A DNA stretch of 53,684 bases from Bacteroidia bacterium. Its GTDB lineage: Bacteria > Bacteroidota > Bacteroidia > Cytophagales > Cyclobacteriaceae. A model generated the notes under the pieces. The model worked only from the letters and a program-made list of their open reading frames with translations, was not told the DNA's origin and made no database searches. Of this stretch, positions 1 through 8,580 are shown piece by piece. Where the stretch lies: contig JAUHYU010000027.1 in the NCBI GenBank assembly GCA_030426345.1, positions 1 to 53,684 on the forward strand. The letters run 5' to 3'. Position 1 is the first letter of the stretch; each line of letters starts with the position of its first letter. Both the position numbers and the translations under genes were made by a program.

Positions 1-228
1 TTTCGAGCGATCCACGAGGAAAGTGGTACTGCATGGAAGGAAATGTACAAGGTATTCAATATGGGCCATCGCATGGAAATTTATTTGCCGCAAGCACAAG
101 CAGCAGAAGTCATTGATGTTTCAAAATCCTTTGGCATAGATGCACAAATCATCGGCAGGGTAGATGCGGCAGAAAGTGGAAAGCACTTGACTATTTCTAC
201 TAATAATGGTGTATTTGAGTACGAATGA
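1..228 (+). CDS. purM: Phosphoribosylformylglycinamidine cyclo-ligase, C-terminal end (partial)
   Basis: Only the last 75 codons are present; the reading frame is open from base 1, so the gene starts outside the window. PurM closes the imidazole ring of FGAM to give AIR in de novo purine synthesis in the cytoplasm. The fragment holds the family's C-terminal signature: a W-K-E-M-Y-K-V-F-N-M-G-H stretch (the EM..VFNMG motif), then an I-D-A-Q-I-I-G-R-V segment. The 'GHRMEIYL' version is what I would expect for the PurM paralog of Bacteroidota. It ends with TGA at 226-228 and converges on secDF across a palindromic terminator. Family assignment is fairly sure; it rests on the C-terminal signature alone because the catalytic part is not visible. 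Confidence 0.8.
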   Translation, partial: FRAIHEESGTAWKEMYKVFNMGHRMEIYLPQAQAAEVIDVSKSFGIDAQIIGRVDAAESGKHLTISTNNGVFEYE

Positions 229-263
229 GTTCCTTCGGGAACCCCTTCAAACTTTAGAGATGG

Positions 264-317
264 AATCATAAAAAAACCCTTCTAAATCCATGGATTTAGA
301 AGGGTTTTTTTATGATT
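264..317. terminator. Perfect 54-bp palindrome, bidirectional terminator
   Basis: Bases 264-290 are the exact reverse complement of 291-317. The arms carry AAAAAACCCTTCTAAATCCA and its complement, so each strand gives a long stem with a U-run. It lies between the convergent purM and secDF genes and can stop transcription both ways. The centre is ATCCATGGAT, a core that recurs in other intergenic hairpins of the window. Confidence 0.9.
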
Positions 318-334
318 ATTTTCTATGTGGATAA

Positions 335-3300
335 TTAACTATCTCCTTTTGGACCATATTTGGATTTACCCAAATCCAAGACCACAGGAGTAGCAATAAA
401 AATCGAAGAAAATGTACCCGAGAGAATACCTACGAATAGGGCAAAGGAAAATCCTCTCAATACCTCTCCACCAAATACCAATAGTATCAGAACCACGATC
501 AATGTTGTAAAAGATGTGATCAAGGTTCTGTTCATTGTCGTATTGATGGAAAGATTGAAAGTATCGATTACTTTTTCATGCGGCCGAACGGCCAAATTCT
601 CCCTGATCCGGTCAAACACTACCACAGTATCATTGATAGAATAACCAATGATCGTCAGCATTGCAGCAATAAATACCTGATCCACTTCAAATGATTTTCC
701 GAACAATCTTGCAATGGCAAAGGCAGCAATCACAAACAGCACGTCATGGAATAATGCCACAATTGCACCCAAGCTAAATTGCCATTTCTTAAATCGAATC
801 AAGATGTACAAGAATATAGCGATCAGTGAGAAAAATATAGACTCCATGGAGGCCGTTTTGATATCATCTGCAATGGTCGCCCCAACTTTAGATGAACCTG
901 AAATGGAGAAATGCTGATCATCTACTTTAGAGTCATCTCGAATGAAACTCTGGTTTGTACTTTCAGATATGCCTGCGATCAGCGCCTTTTCTACTGTTTG
1001 ATCGGCCTCTGTAGATTCATCATTGGACAAATAACTTGTCGTAATTTTCACTACATTATTCGATCCATAGGTTTTTACCTCAGTACCGGAATTATCAAAA
1101 TCATCTGCTAAGGCTACCTTTAAGTCCGAGGCAACCACAGGATTGTTAAAAGATACGATATAAGAACGCCCACCAGTAAAGTCAACACCATAATTTAATC
1201 CACCTTCAGCAATTACTAAAACAAATCCTAAGACTATAAATGAGCCGGAGCAGATATAAGCAATCCTTCGTTTAGAAAGGAAGTCGAAGTTCATATTAGA
1301 CAACAACTTACTCGATAAGGGTGTATTAAATGACACTTTGCTCTTGTCTCCTTTTTTAGTAATCCAGGTCATAACTACTCTGGTGATAAAAACGGCTGAA
1401 AAGAAAGAACAGGCAATACCAATCATCAGGGTAGTGGCAAATCCTTTTACAGGTCCCTGGCCAAGTACGAATAGAATAATGCCTGTGATAAATGTGGTAA
1501 CATTCGCATCAATGATAGAGCTGTAAGCTTTACTATATCCCGTAGAAATGGCGTTTAGCAGTGCAGACCCATTGCGGATTTCTTCCCGAATCCGTTCAAA
1601 TATCAGCACGTTGGCATCGATGGACATACCAATGGTCAATACGATACCCGCAATTCCCGGTAGGGTAAGTGCGGCGTTCAATTGTGCTAAAATACCAAGG
1701 ATAAAGAAAATGTTAAATAGGAGCGCTACATTGGCCACCATTCCTCCTTTGGCATAATATAAAACCATAAAAATGACTACGATTAGAAGACCTGCAACAA
1801 TCGAAATAATACCTTGGCTTTGTGCTTCTTTTCCAAGTGTTGGCCCAATTACTGCCTCTTCTACAATCCTCGTTCTGGCCGGCAATGCGCCTGCTTTTAA
1901 CACATTCGCCAAATCCTGTGCTTCTTCTAAAGAGAAGCTACCGGTAATGATAGATTGACCGTTTGGAATTTCACTATTGACAGAAGGTGCCGATTGCACA
2001 TAATCATCTAACGCTATGGCAACTCTCTTCCCAATCATTTCTCCTGTAATTCTCTTCCAGGCACGCGCGCCTACACTATTCATCGACATGGAAACTGCAG
2101 GAGCGGTGCGTTCGTCATAAGATTGTCTGGCATCTGTAACTACTTCTCCGGTCATGAGGGCCTTACCTCCTCTTCCTACTTTGACAGCATATAGTGGAAG
2201 TACTTCTTCTTCATTTTCCAGTGCTATGGTATGTACATCCCACAAAAATTTGATATTTGATGGGATCAAGCCTTTCAAGTCTCCGTTTTTGATACGCTTC
2301 AGAATCCTGTTGATCTTAGTGGTATCTTTCAGACTAACCAACCCCTGAGGATATCTGATCATAGTGAAAAATTCAGAAACCTGGGTGTTGGCAAGTGAAT
2401 CTAAAGCTGTAGAATCTGAAACTGCATTCTCAGCCAATGCCGAAGAATCACCTTCATTTGAATCTAAAAGGGATGATAAATCATCAGTTTGTCCATTATC
2501 TGTTCCGGCTTCAGAATTGTTGTCAGTGCCCAAATCAGTGGATTTTAGCTTATCCTCAGCCACTAATTTGCTGTTAACTGCGGATAACGGTCCGGATAGT
2601 TCAGGATCGTAAAAGTTGGCTACTTCCCAGAACTCCAATTTCGCCACACCCTGCAAAAGCTTACGGACACGCTCCTGGTTTTCTACACCCGGTAGTTCAA
2701 TTTGAATTCTACCTGTACCCGGAAGTTGCTGAATATTTGGCTGAGAAGTACCAAATCGATCTACCCTAGTTCTAAGAATATTAAATGAGCGGTCAATAGC
2801 TTGCTTCACTTCGTCTTTGATGAGTTTTATGACCTCATTGTCTGTAGATTGGAAGCTTATATCCTTGTCCTTGTTGGAAGCATTGGCAAAAATGGGTGCC
2901 AGTCTTCCATTTGGGCTTACTTCTTTAAAAGCCTGATAGAAAAGATCTGCAAAATCTGCTTGGCTGTTTCGCTGCATCTCTTCTGCACTTTTCAGCGCAG
3001 CAAGAAACCCGGGGTCGTCGTTATTGCCGCTAAGACCTTTAATTATATCCCCAGGAGAAATTTCAAGCGTCACGTGCATCCCGCCCTGAAGGTCGAGCCC
3101 AAGTCCGAGTTCAGTTTCTTTAATCTCTTTATAAGTATATGATGCGCCTAAAAGATTATAGACGGGTTCATTCCATGCGGAATCCAGAAAGGATTGCTTT
3201 TTGGCAAAATTTACATTGCCATTTTCATCGCTAGCATACGCAATGGCCTTTTTCTGTACCGAATTTGATACAAAAGTGAAAGACAAATAGTATATGCAAA

Positions 3301-3349
3301 GCAACGTTACTATAACTGTCAGAAAGACAATGATACCTTGATTTTTCAT
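335..3349 (-). CDS. secDF: SecD/SecF fusion, protein translocase subunit SecDF
   Basis: Inner-membrane accessory subunit of the Sec translocon that uses the proton motive force to finish export of periplasmic proteins. The 1004-aa protein joins SecD and SecF in one chain, as is common in Bacteroidota. Residues 1-27 form the first membrane segment, and the SecD signature L-G-L-D-L-Q-G-G lies near residue 84. A large periplasmic P1 region follows. A five-helix SecD membrane block with IAGIVLTIGMSIDANVLIFERI comes before SecF, which begins near residue 690 and has the matching G-Y-S-I-N-D-T-V-V-V-F-D-R-I-R-E motif near its end. An acidic, Ser/Asp/Asn-rich linker (about residues 258-325) interrupts P1 and looks disordered. 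Starts at ATG 3347-3349. The PUL's exported enzymes would depend on this translocon. Confidence 0.97.
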   Translation of the reverse strand: MKNQGIIVFLTVIVTLLCIYYLSFTFVSNSVQKKAIAYASDENGNVNFAKKQSFLDSAWNEPVYNLLGASYTYKEIKETELGLGLDLQGGMHVTLEISPGDIIKGLSGNNDDPGFLAALKSAEEMQRNSQADFADLFYQAFKEVSPNGRLAPIFANASNKDKDISFQSTDNEVIKLIKDEVKQAIDRSFNILRTRVDRFGTSQPNIQQLPGTGRIQIELPGVENQERVRKLLQGVAKLEFWEVANFYDPELSGPLSAVNSKLVAEDKLKSTDLGTDNNSEAGTDNGQTDDLSSLLDSNEGDSSALAENAVSDSTALDSLANTQVSEFFTMIRYPQGLVSLKDTTKINRILKRIKNGDLKGLIPSNIKFLWDVHTIALENEEEVLPLYAVKVGRGGKALMTGEVVTDARQSYDERTAPAVSMSMNSVGARAWKRITGEMIGKRVAIALDDYVQSAPSVNSEIPNGQSIITGSFSLEEAQDLANVLKAGALPARTRIVEEAVIGPTLGKEAQSQGIISIVAGLLIVVIFMVLYYAKGGMVANVALLFNIFFILGILAQLNAALTLPGIAGIVLTIGMSIDANVLIFERIREEIRNGSALLNAISTGYSKAYSSIIDANVTTFITGIILFVLGQGPVKGFATTLMIGIACSFFSAVFITRVVMTWITKKGDKSKVSFNTPLSSKLLSNMNFDFLSKRRIAYICSGSFIVLGFVLVIAEGGLNYGVDFTGGRSYIVSFNNPVVASDLKVALADDFDNSGTEVKTYGSNNVVKITTSYLSNDESTEADQTVEKALIAGISESTNQSFIRDDSKVDDQHFSISGSSKVGATIADDIKTASMESIFFSLIAIFLYILIRFKKWQFSLGAIVALFHDVLFVIAAFAIARLFGKSFEVDQVFIAAMLTIIGYSINDTVVVFDRIRENLAVRPHEKVIDTFNLSINTTMNRTLITSFTTLIVVLILLVFGGEVLRGFSFALFVGILSGTFSSIFIATPVVLDLGKSKYGPKGDS

Positions 3350-3428
3350 AATTAGTCAACAAATTTTATAATGTAATACTTTTTAAATGCTTTGGTTTGG
3401 TCGTGTTGGCAATAGGGGATTGCCTCAA

Positions 3429-3827
3429 CTAGGGGGCATTGGGGGAAATGATCGAGCGGAAAAGGGTTTTATGGAATTCGGTGATATTTAGTGCCGTACC
3501 AAAAATAGCATGGGCGTTGGTTTCATGGATTTCGGGCAGATTAAATTCAGCAATTAGGTCTGAATGAAATACCAACTGCGCAACCTGAATGGTAGAATTA
3601 AAAATATCTATGGATATCGTTGCGTCTTTGGGAAGCGCATCATTGTTTTCTTCGTCTGCATCCGCAACTACCTGAGCCTTGACCTTCAGCATAGTATTAA
3701 CATACTCTCCTCCTGTTGCCAGAAGCAGTACTAAAATTGCCAGACTAAGTAATAACGGTTTTTTCACTTTCTCCACTTTAAAATATGGGCGAGCAAAGGT
3801 AAAGATTATTCCTTTAAATTCAAGCAC
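3429..3827 (-). CDS. Small membrane-anchored protein of unknown function
   Basis: I do not recognise this 132-aa protein. The longest frame begins at GTG two bases after the udk stop codon. A second GTG at residue 18 (V-E-K-V-K-K-P) would give a more typical N-terminus: a short basic stretch, then a hydrophobic helix (LLLSLAILVLLLA), then a soluble domain. The rest is rich in Asp/Glu early (A-D-A-D-E-E-N-N-D) and then has a beta-type pattern with several His residues. The predicted topology is one membrane anchor with a periplasmic tail. Its tight placement behind udk and rdgB suggests co-transcription, but gives no function. It could be a leaderless or GTG-started protein; either start is possible. 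Confidence 0.55.
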   Translation of the reverse strand: MLEFKGIIFTFARPYFKVEKVKKPLLLSLAILVLLLATGGEYVNTMLKVKAQVVADADEENNDALPKDATISIDIFNSTIQVAQLVFHSDLIAEFNLPEIHETNAHAIFGTALNITEFHKTLFRSIISPNAP

Positions 3828-3829
3828 TT

Positions 3830-4450
3830 TTAATTGTCTAAATATTGCCGGATAAACCCCGCTAAAACCTCCAAACCTTTGTGGAAATCGGTGTTGTTGG
3901 GAATGACCAAATCTACCTCTGCTTTAAAAGGATCCAAGAATCGGTCGTAAAAAGGAGCAACGTGATTTTTGTATCGATAGGTCACATCATCCAGATCATA
4001 GCCGCGCTCTTTGGCATCGCGCGCTATACGCCTTTTCACCTTTATCTCTTCTTTGGCATCAATAAAGACCTTTAAATCCATGAGTTCTCTGATGCGCTTC
4101 CAGTAAAATACCATGATGCCTTCCACAATTAAAACCGGGGCAGGACGAAAGGTTAATGGATTTGGGATGGCTTTTGGGTTGTTAAAAGTGTACTCGGTGA
4201 GATGTACCTCTTTGCCTTGCTTTAGGGAAAGGATATCATGATACAAAGACGACTCATCAATGGATTCCGGCAGGTCAAAATTTCTGACACCATTTGCGTC
4301 CACAGGTTGCCGATCTCTATTTTTATAATAGTTGTCTTGAGTTACGAGGCATATTTCATCTTGAGAAAAATGCTTTAAAAGCTCATGGACAAACAGGGAC
4401 TTTCCGGATCCGCTTCCGCCTGTCAGCCCAATGATCAATGGATCAGGCAT
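3830..4450 (-). CDS. udk: Uridine kinase
   Basis: Phosphorylates uridine and cytidine to UMP and CMP in pyrimidine salvage (cytoplasm). The 206-aa length is normal for the family. The P-loop G-G-S-G-S-G-K-S lies at about residues 11-18. It is followed by the substrate region T-Q-D-N-Y-Y-K-N-R and the F-D-L-P-E-S segment, the E-Y-T-F-N-N-P motif, and the V-L-I-V-E-G-I-M-V-F-Y strand. The lid region has K-R-R-I-A-R-D and E-R-G-Y. The start overlaps the rdgB end by 8 bases, so the two genes are translationally coupled. The pair fits a nucleotide salvage and clean-up operon. Confidence 0.95.
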   Translation of the reverse strand: MPDPLIIGLTGGSGSGKSLFVHELLKHFSQDEICLVTQDNYYKNRDRQPVDANGVRNFDLPESIDESSLYHDILSLKQGKEVHLTEYTFNNPKAIPNPLTFRPAPVLIVEGIMVFYWKRIRELMDLKVFIDAKEEIKVKRRIARDAKERGYDLDDVTYRYKNHVAPFYDRFLDPFKAEVDLVIPNNTDFHKGLEVLAGFIRQYLDN

Positions 4451-5030
4451 TGATTTTTTGGAGTTTTAAAAATTCCACCAGCTTTTCCACAGCAATTGCG
4501 CGGTGGCTGATTTTGTTCTTTTCTTCCATGGCCATATCCGCGAATGTTATATTTTTCCCTTCCGGAATAAAAATGGGATCATAGCCAAAACCTCTGTTGC
4601 CGGATCGCTCATGTGCAATCGTCCCATGGATTTCCCCGGCAAATTGATGCTGCTGGCCATTCAATATCAAGGTGATGATGGTAACGAATTTAGCTTTTCG
4701 GTTGGTTTTTCCTTTAAGCTTGTCTAGCAAAAGATCCATGTTGTTTTCGCTATTTCTATCCGGACCTGCATACCTCGCTGAATTCACGCCAGGCTCGTCA
4801 CTGAGTGCTGCTACCAAAAGTCCGGTATCATCCGCAAAGCAATTGACCTTATACTTTTCATGAATAAAGCATGCTTTTTCCATGGAATTGCCTTCGAGCG
4901 TATCATGGGTTTCGGACAGTTCGTCCGTATGTCCTAAATCAGAAAGGCTTATGATGTCATAAGCCTTTCCAAGTTTGGATTTTATTTCGTTGAGTTTGTT
5001 GTTGTTGTTTGTCGCAAAACAAATCCTCAT
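4443..5030 (-). CDS. rdgB: Non-canonical purine NTP pyrophosphatase (RdgB/HAM1)
   Basis: Hydrolyses ITP, dITP and XTP to the monophosphates, which keeps deaminated purines out of DNA and RNA. The 195-aa length is typical. The N-terminal F-A-T-N-N-N-N-K-L-N-E-I motif binds substrate. The D-D-T-G-L motif near residue 67 and the following P-G-V-N-S-A-R-Y-A-G-P form the active-site strand and loop. The C-terminal G-F-G-Y-D-P-I-F and N-K-I-S-H-R-A motifs are both present. It overlaps the downstream udk by 8 bases and starts 9 bases after the stop of the FKBP gene upstream, so all are probably in one minus-strand operon. Confidence 0.96.
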   Translation of the reverse strand: MRICFATNNNNKLNEIKSKLGKAYDIISLSDLGHTDELSETHDTLEGNSMEKACFIHEKYKVNCFADDTGLLVAALSDEPGVNSARYAGPDRNSENNMDLLLDKLKGKTNRKAKFVTIITLILNGQQHQFAGEIHGTIAHERSGNRGFGYDPIFIPEGKNITFADMAMEEKNKISHRAIAVEKLVEFLKLQKINA

Positions 5031-5039
5031 ATCCGTAAT

Positions 5040-5960
5040 TTATGGAGTCACTACATCTTTAATATCAAGACCAAAAACCAGTACCGAATTGGCTGGGATA
5101 TCTCCAGCTGCTTGCGCTCCATATCCATAGATGGAAGGAATAAAAATAGTGGCCGAATCATTCTTGTGAAGATTGGAAACACCCATTTCAAAACCGGGAA
5201 TCAACTCACCCCTGCCCATGGTAAAGCTAAGCGGAATATTACCATCATAAGATGTGTCGAATACAGTTCCATCTAACAACTCTCCTTGGTAGTGCAAAGA
5301 AACAGTGGATCCACTTTCCGGGGTATCTCCAGTCCCTTGGCGATGAATGGCATAGCGTGTGCCAAATACCGGATCAACAGTAGCGTTTATACCATTGTCA
5401 GAAATATACTGGTCAATTTTCACGTTTTGTTCAGCCAGTTTCTTGATTTCCTCAAATCTAATGTTGTACACTAAAATACTGTTAGCTGGCACGTTTTGAT
5501 ATATCTTATCCTGAAAACCGTAAGGGGACGGGAGATATATGGTAGCAGAATCACCTTCTTGCATATATGACAAGCCGATGCTCACGCCATTCGTCATAGA
5601 GGAGGTATAGGTATCATTATCACCTAACACAAATTCAACCGGACTGCCATCGAACGTATTGGCAAAATCTTCATTTTCCAATGTAGTTCCTGAAAAATGA
5701 GCAACTACTTCTACACCTGAAATGGTTTTATATCCTCCACCATGTTTGTGGATTTTATAGTAAACACCATTTACATCATCATAATCAGCAACAATATTGT
5801 TGTCATCCAAATATGTTTCTATAATTTGGATATCCTCAACAAGATGCGTATAGCCATCGTAGCCATCCTCATCATCTTTCAGGCATCCTTGTAATAAAAT
5901 TACTGATCCTACCACCACGGGCAATGCCCATCCCTTCTTGCTCATTTTTTTTAACCACAT
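5040..5960 (-). CDS. FKBP-type peptidyl-prolyl isomerase lipoprotein, two domains
   Basis: Predicted periplasmic or outer-membrane-facing lipoprotein that catalyses cis-trans isomerisation of proline bonds during folding of exported proteins. A signal peptide ends in the lipobox L-Q-G-C (Cys26 from the ATG at 5958-5960; an internal Met at residue 6 is an equally good start). Two FKBP modules follow, roughly residues 55-155 and 190-304. The second one is better preserved, with L-H-Y-Q-G, F-D-T-S-Y, G-R-G-E-L-I-P-G-F-E and I-P-A-N-S-V-L-V-F. The first lacks part of the aromatic pocket. It lies 8 bases after the second FKBP lipoprotein gene. Both are probably paralogs. A gliding/secretion role is possible by analogy with GldI, but not shown. 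Confidence 0.88.
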   Translation of the reverse strand: MWLKKMSKKGWALPVVVGSVILLQGCLKDDEDGYDGYTHLVEDIQIIETYLDDNNIVADYDDVNGVYYKIHKHGGGYKTISGVEVVAHFSGTTLENEDFANTFDGSPVEFVLGDNDTYTSSMTNGVSIGLSYMQEGDSATIYLPSPYGFQDKIYQNVPANSILVYNIRFEEIKKLAEQNVKIDQYISDNGINATVDPVFGTRYAIHRQGTGDTPESGSTVSLHYQGELLDGTVFDTSYDGNIPLSFTMGRGELIPGFEMGVSNLHKNDSATIFIPSIYGYGAQAAGDIPANSVLVFGLDIKDVVTP

Positions 5961-5968
5961 AATGATAA

Positions 5969-6844
5969 TTATTGATTTACTTTTTCTATATCTACAAGTT
6001 CAACCTCGAACTTCAATACACTATTTGGTTTGATTGCCGCTCCAGCACCACGAGGACCATAAGCCAGTGGAGATGGAATATAAAGTGTTGCTTTTCCACC
6101 CTTTTTCAGCAATGCTATGCCTTCATCCCATCCAGGGATTACCTGACCTCTTCCCAATGGAAATGATAGCGGTTCATTGCGATCAAAAGAAGAATCAAAT
6201 TTTGTTCCGTCCAACAATGTGCCGGTATAGTGTACTTTTACATTTTCACCCGGTAGAGGATATTCCCCAGCACCTTCATTTTCTATCACGTAACGTAGGC
6301 CAGACTCTGTAGATTGTGCTGCAATATTATTTTCCTTAAGAAAATCCTCTATGATTGCGATGTCCTTATCCAACTGGCCTTTACTTTTCGCTACGGCTTC
6401 TGCTTGCATTTCTTCTTGTGTCATTATTTTAGATGCACCAATACAAAATGTAATATTACCTAGCGTATCTAGGAACGGTGGCACCGGTGATCTAAAAGAC
6501 TCAGCAAATAGCGTTTTGGTTGGAATCTTAATTAAAACAGAGTCACCTTCCTTAATTATTTTGAATGCTTTGTAAAGTGCACCCATGTTATCCCATTGTT
6601 GCATGTTGCATGGAATTGTGGCTGGCATGTCAGAAGTGGTTTCGAAAATCACAGAATCTTTCTCGTTCATGTATTTCATATTATACACTACGATTTCCCC
6701 TTCTTTAGGCACTTCTCCAGTACCTTTGGTAATATATTTATATTCATAGCCATCTTCAGAAGTTTGAAATTCTTCAGATTGACAACTAAAACTCATCCCT
6801 ACAACCACTATGGCCATAATTGTATTTAATACCTTAGTACTCAT
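5969..6844 (-). CDS. FKBP-type peptidyl-prolyl isomerase lipoprotein, GldI-like
   Basis: A 291-aa lipoprotein with lipobox S-F-S-C (Cys21). A degenerate N-terminal FKBP-like part (about residues 30-140) is followed by a helical linker. The C-terminal FKBP domain (about 185-288) is well conserved, with V-H-Y-T-G, F-D-S-S-F, L-G-R-G-Q-V-I-P-G-W-D-E-G, Y-I-P-S-P-L-A-Y-G and I-K-P-N-S-V-L-K-F. The gene sits directly after nrnA, with one base between stop and start. In flavobacteria the gliding-motility lipoprotein gene gldI is found next to a DHH phosphoesterase gene, so the neighbourhood supports a GldI-like role in folding surface or type IX secretion components. The gene name itself is not certain. 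Confidence 0.88.
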   Translation of the reverse strand: MSTKVLNTIMAIVVVGMSFSCQSEEFQTSEDGYEYKYITKGTGEVPKEGEIVVYNMKYMNEKDSVIFETTSDMPATIPCNMQQWDNMGALYKAFKIIKEGDSVLIKIPTKTLFAESFRSPVPPFLDTLGNITFCIGASKIMTQEEMQAEAVAKSKGQLDKDIAIIEDFLKENNIAAQSTESGLRYVIENEGAGEYPLPGENVKVHYTGTLLDGTKFDSSFDRNEPLSFPLGRGQVIPGWDEGIALLKKGGKATLYIPSPLAYGPRGAGAAIKPNSVLKFEVELVDIEKVNQ

Positions 6845-6845
6845 G

Positions 6846-7874
6846 CTAATTTGTTTTTTTATAAAAGTTATTTAATTGTTTTTCGTATGTTTTTACGAGT
6901 TGTTCAAATTTTTCAACAGTCTCATCCAGACTTAAATCTGACTTGCCGCCGGCAGCATTTGGATGGCCTCCGCCGCTGAAGTGTTTTCTTGCAAAATCAT
7001 TGACAGAGAAATTTCCTTTGGAGCGCAAAGACATTCTAATGGTTTCCGGGCGTTCAATGATTACTGCAGAGAACACAATGCCCTTTAATGAAAGCGCATA
7101 ATTGACCAATCCTTCTGTATCTCCTGTCTTGGAATTATATTTTTTCAAGTCGGCTTTGCTGATCCGGAAGTAGGCTGTGTGTTGCGGCTCCAAAACTTTC
7201 AATCGCTTTGAAAGAGCAAATCCGGTAAACTTGAGCCGATCCAAAGAATTATTATCATAGATGTTACGGCCTACTTTCGCGATGTCCGCCCCCAATCCAA
7301 TAAGGTCTGCGGTAACTTCATGAACGTTTTTAGTCGTACTCGGATGCTTGAACTGACCCGTATCTGTCATGATTCCGGCGTATAGGCACTCGGCAATATC
7401 TTGATCTATGGCAGTACGGCCGCCAAGTAAATTAATGAATTCATAGATCAGTTCGGCTGTAGCAGCGGCCTGCGTACTCCACAATTCGTATTCTGCAAAC
7501 CTCTTAGGATCGGGATGATGGTCTATCAATACCTTTACCGCATCAGCTTCAGCCACATATTCGCCAAGCTTGTTGATCCTTGTGAGGCAATTGAAGTCAA
7601 GACAGAAAATGATATCTGCTTCTTCTACGAGCTTAGCAGATTTTTTTTCATTGTCCGCTTCAAAATTGATCACATCTTTTTCCCCGCTCATCCATTTCAG
7701 AAAATCGGGATAGTCGGATGGGGAAATAACCGTTACCTGATGTCCTTTCTTTTTCAAAAAACCAGCAAGACCCAACGAAGAGCCCAGCGCATCAGCATCC
7801 GGTTTATAGTGAGTTGTGATGATTACCTTTTTAGGGGTATTCAAAAATGCTTTAAGCCTTTTTATTTTTTGCAT
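6846..7874 (-). CDS. nrnA: DHH/DHHA1 phosphoesterase (NrnA-like oligoribonuclease / pAp phosphatase)
   Basis: Predicted cytoplasmic enzyme that degrades short RNA oligonucleotides and/or dephosphorylates pAp. The 342-aa length fits. The DHH domain has the metal-binding motifs H-Y-K-P-D-A-D-A-L-G-S near residue 22 and I-D-H-H-P-D near residue 117. The C-terminal DHHA1 domain carries the G-G-G-H-P-N-A-A-G-G motif near residue 300. The gene is divergent from ndk and is the first gene of a minus-strand series running through the FKBP genes to rdgB, udk and secDF. Substrate preference between nano-RNA, pAp and cyclic dinucleotide products cannot be read from the sequence. Confidence 0.92.
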   Translation of the reverse strand: MQKIKRLKAFLNTPKKVIITTHYKPDADALGSSLGLAGFLKKKGHQVTVISPSDYPDFLKWMSGEKDVINFEADNEKKSAKLVEEADIIFCLDFNCLTRINKLGEYVAEADAVKVLIDHHPDPKRFAEYELWSTQAAATAELIYEFINLLGGRTAIDQDIAECLYAGIMTDTGQFKHPSTTKNVHEVTADLIGLGADIAKVGRNIYDNNSLDRLKFTGFALSKRLKVLEPQHTAYFRISKADLKKYNSKTGDTEGLVNYALSLKGIVFSAVIIERPETIRMSLRSKGNFSVNDFARKHFSGGGHPNAAGGKSDLSLDETVEKFEQLVKTYEKQLNNFYKKTN

Positions 7875-7880
7875 ATAAAA

Positions 7881-7896
7881 AGCCCATTAAAGGGCT
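7881..7896 (-). promoter_or_regulatory. Small GC-rich hairpin just before the nrnA start
   Basis: On the minus strand, AGCCC-TTTAAT-GGGCT is followed by TTTTAT and the nrnA ATG six bases later. The 5-bp stem with a T-run resembles a weak attenuator, or could affect ribosome access. The stem is short, so this may be chance. Confidence 0.25.
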
Positions 7897-8052
7897 GCAA
7901 TAAAACTGAGTGCAAAACTGCGAATAAAAAAAGTAAAAACAAAAATGCTATGGTCTGAAATACCATTCCAGCTGAGCATCAATTAAAGCAGCATTATTTT
8001 TAACCTTTCCCATATTCCGCTATTTTTACTTTTTTTACATAAATAAATACAA

Positions 8053-8472
8053 ATGGCTACTAACAGAACATTCACGATGATAAAGCCTGATGCCGTGGCA
8101 GAAGGGCATAGCGGGGCAATTTTGAAAATGATAGAAGCGGCAGGATTTAGGATTGTCGCACTAAAAATGGTGCGACTTACCAAAGAGCGCGCAGGGCAAT
8201 TTTATGCCGTACACCAGGAAAGGCCATTTTATGATAGTCTTTGTACTTATATGTCTTCAGGACAAATAATCGCCGCGATTTTAGAAAAGAAAAATGCTGT
8301 GGCAGATTTCAGGACACTGATCGGTGCTACCAACCCTGCGGATGCCGCAGAGGGAACGATTAGAAAAATGTATGCTAAATCCATGGAATCCAATGCCGTG
8401 CATGGATCTGACTCAGATGAAAATGCACAGATCGAAGGAAGTTTTTATTTCGCAGACACGGAGAAATTTTAA
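8053..8472 (+). CDS. ndk: Nucleoside diphosphate kinase
   Basis: Transfers the gamma phosphate from ATP to nucleoside diphosphates, balancing NTP and dNTP pools. The 139-aa protein has the N-terminal T-M-I-K-P-D-A-V motif, the mid-chain R-P-F-Y-D-S-L segment and the active-site N-A-V-H-G-S-D motif, with the phospho-accepting histidine at residue 117. It starts at ATG 8053 in the A/T-rich region divergent from nrnA. It is followed by a hairpin terminator shared with the converging lrp-type gene. Length and motifs are normal. Confidence 0.97.
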   Translation: MATNRTFTMIKPDAVAEGHSGAILKMIEAAGFRIVALKMVRLTKERAGQFYAVHQERPFYDSLCTYMSSGQIIAAILEKKNAVADFRTLIGATNPADAAEGTIRKMYAKSMESNAVHGSDSDENAQIEGSFYFADTEKF

Positions 8473-8500
8473 ATCTACTCGTGGGTCAGAGATTCTTCGC

Positions 8501-8543
8501 AATGAAATCCATGGGAAAAGCATCCTTTTCCATGGATTTCATT
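8501..8543. terminator. Long hairpin between convergent ndk and the Lrp-type gene
   Basis: AATGAAATCCATGG pairs with CCATGGATTTCATT. One bulged G (8515) and an A4G/CT4 inner stem close a 4-base loop, for about 19 bp in all. Both arms contain CCATGG, as in the terminator at 264-317. The position between convergent genes supports a terminator for both strands, although T-runs are modest. Confidence 0.75.
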
Positions 8544-8580
8544 CTTTTGATATGTGAGATTGGCATGAATTCCTTCAAAG

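Noticed and set aside
7515-7958. A 147-codon plus-strand frame over nrnA
   Set aside because: It is antisense to the conserved DHH domain and has no domain or start context of its own.
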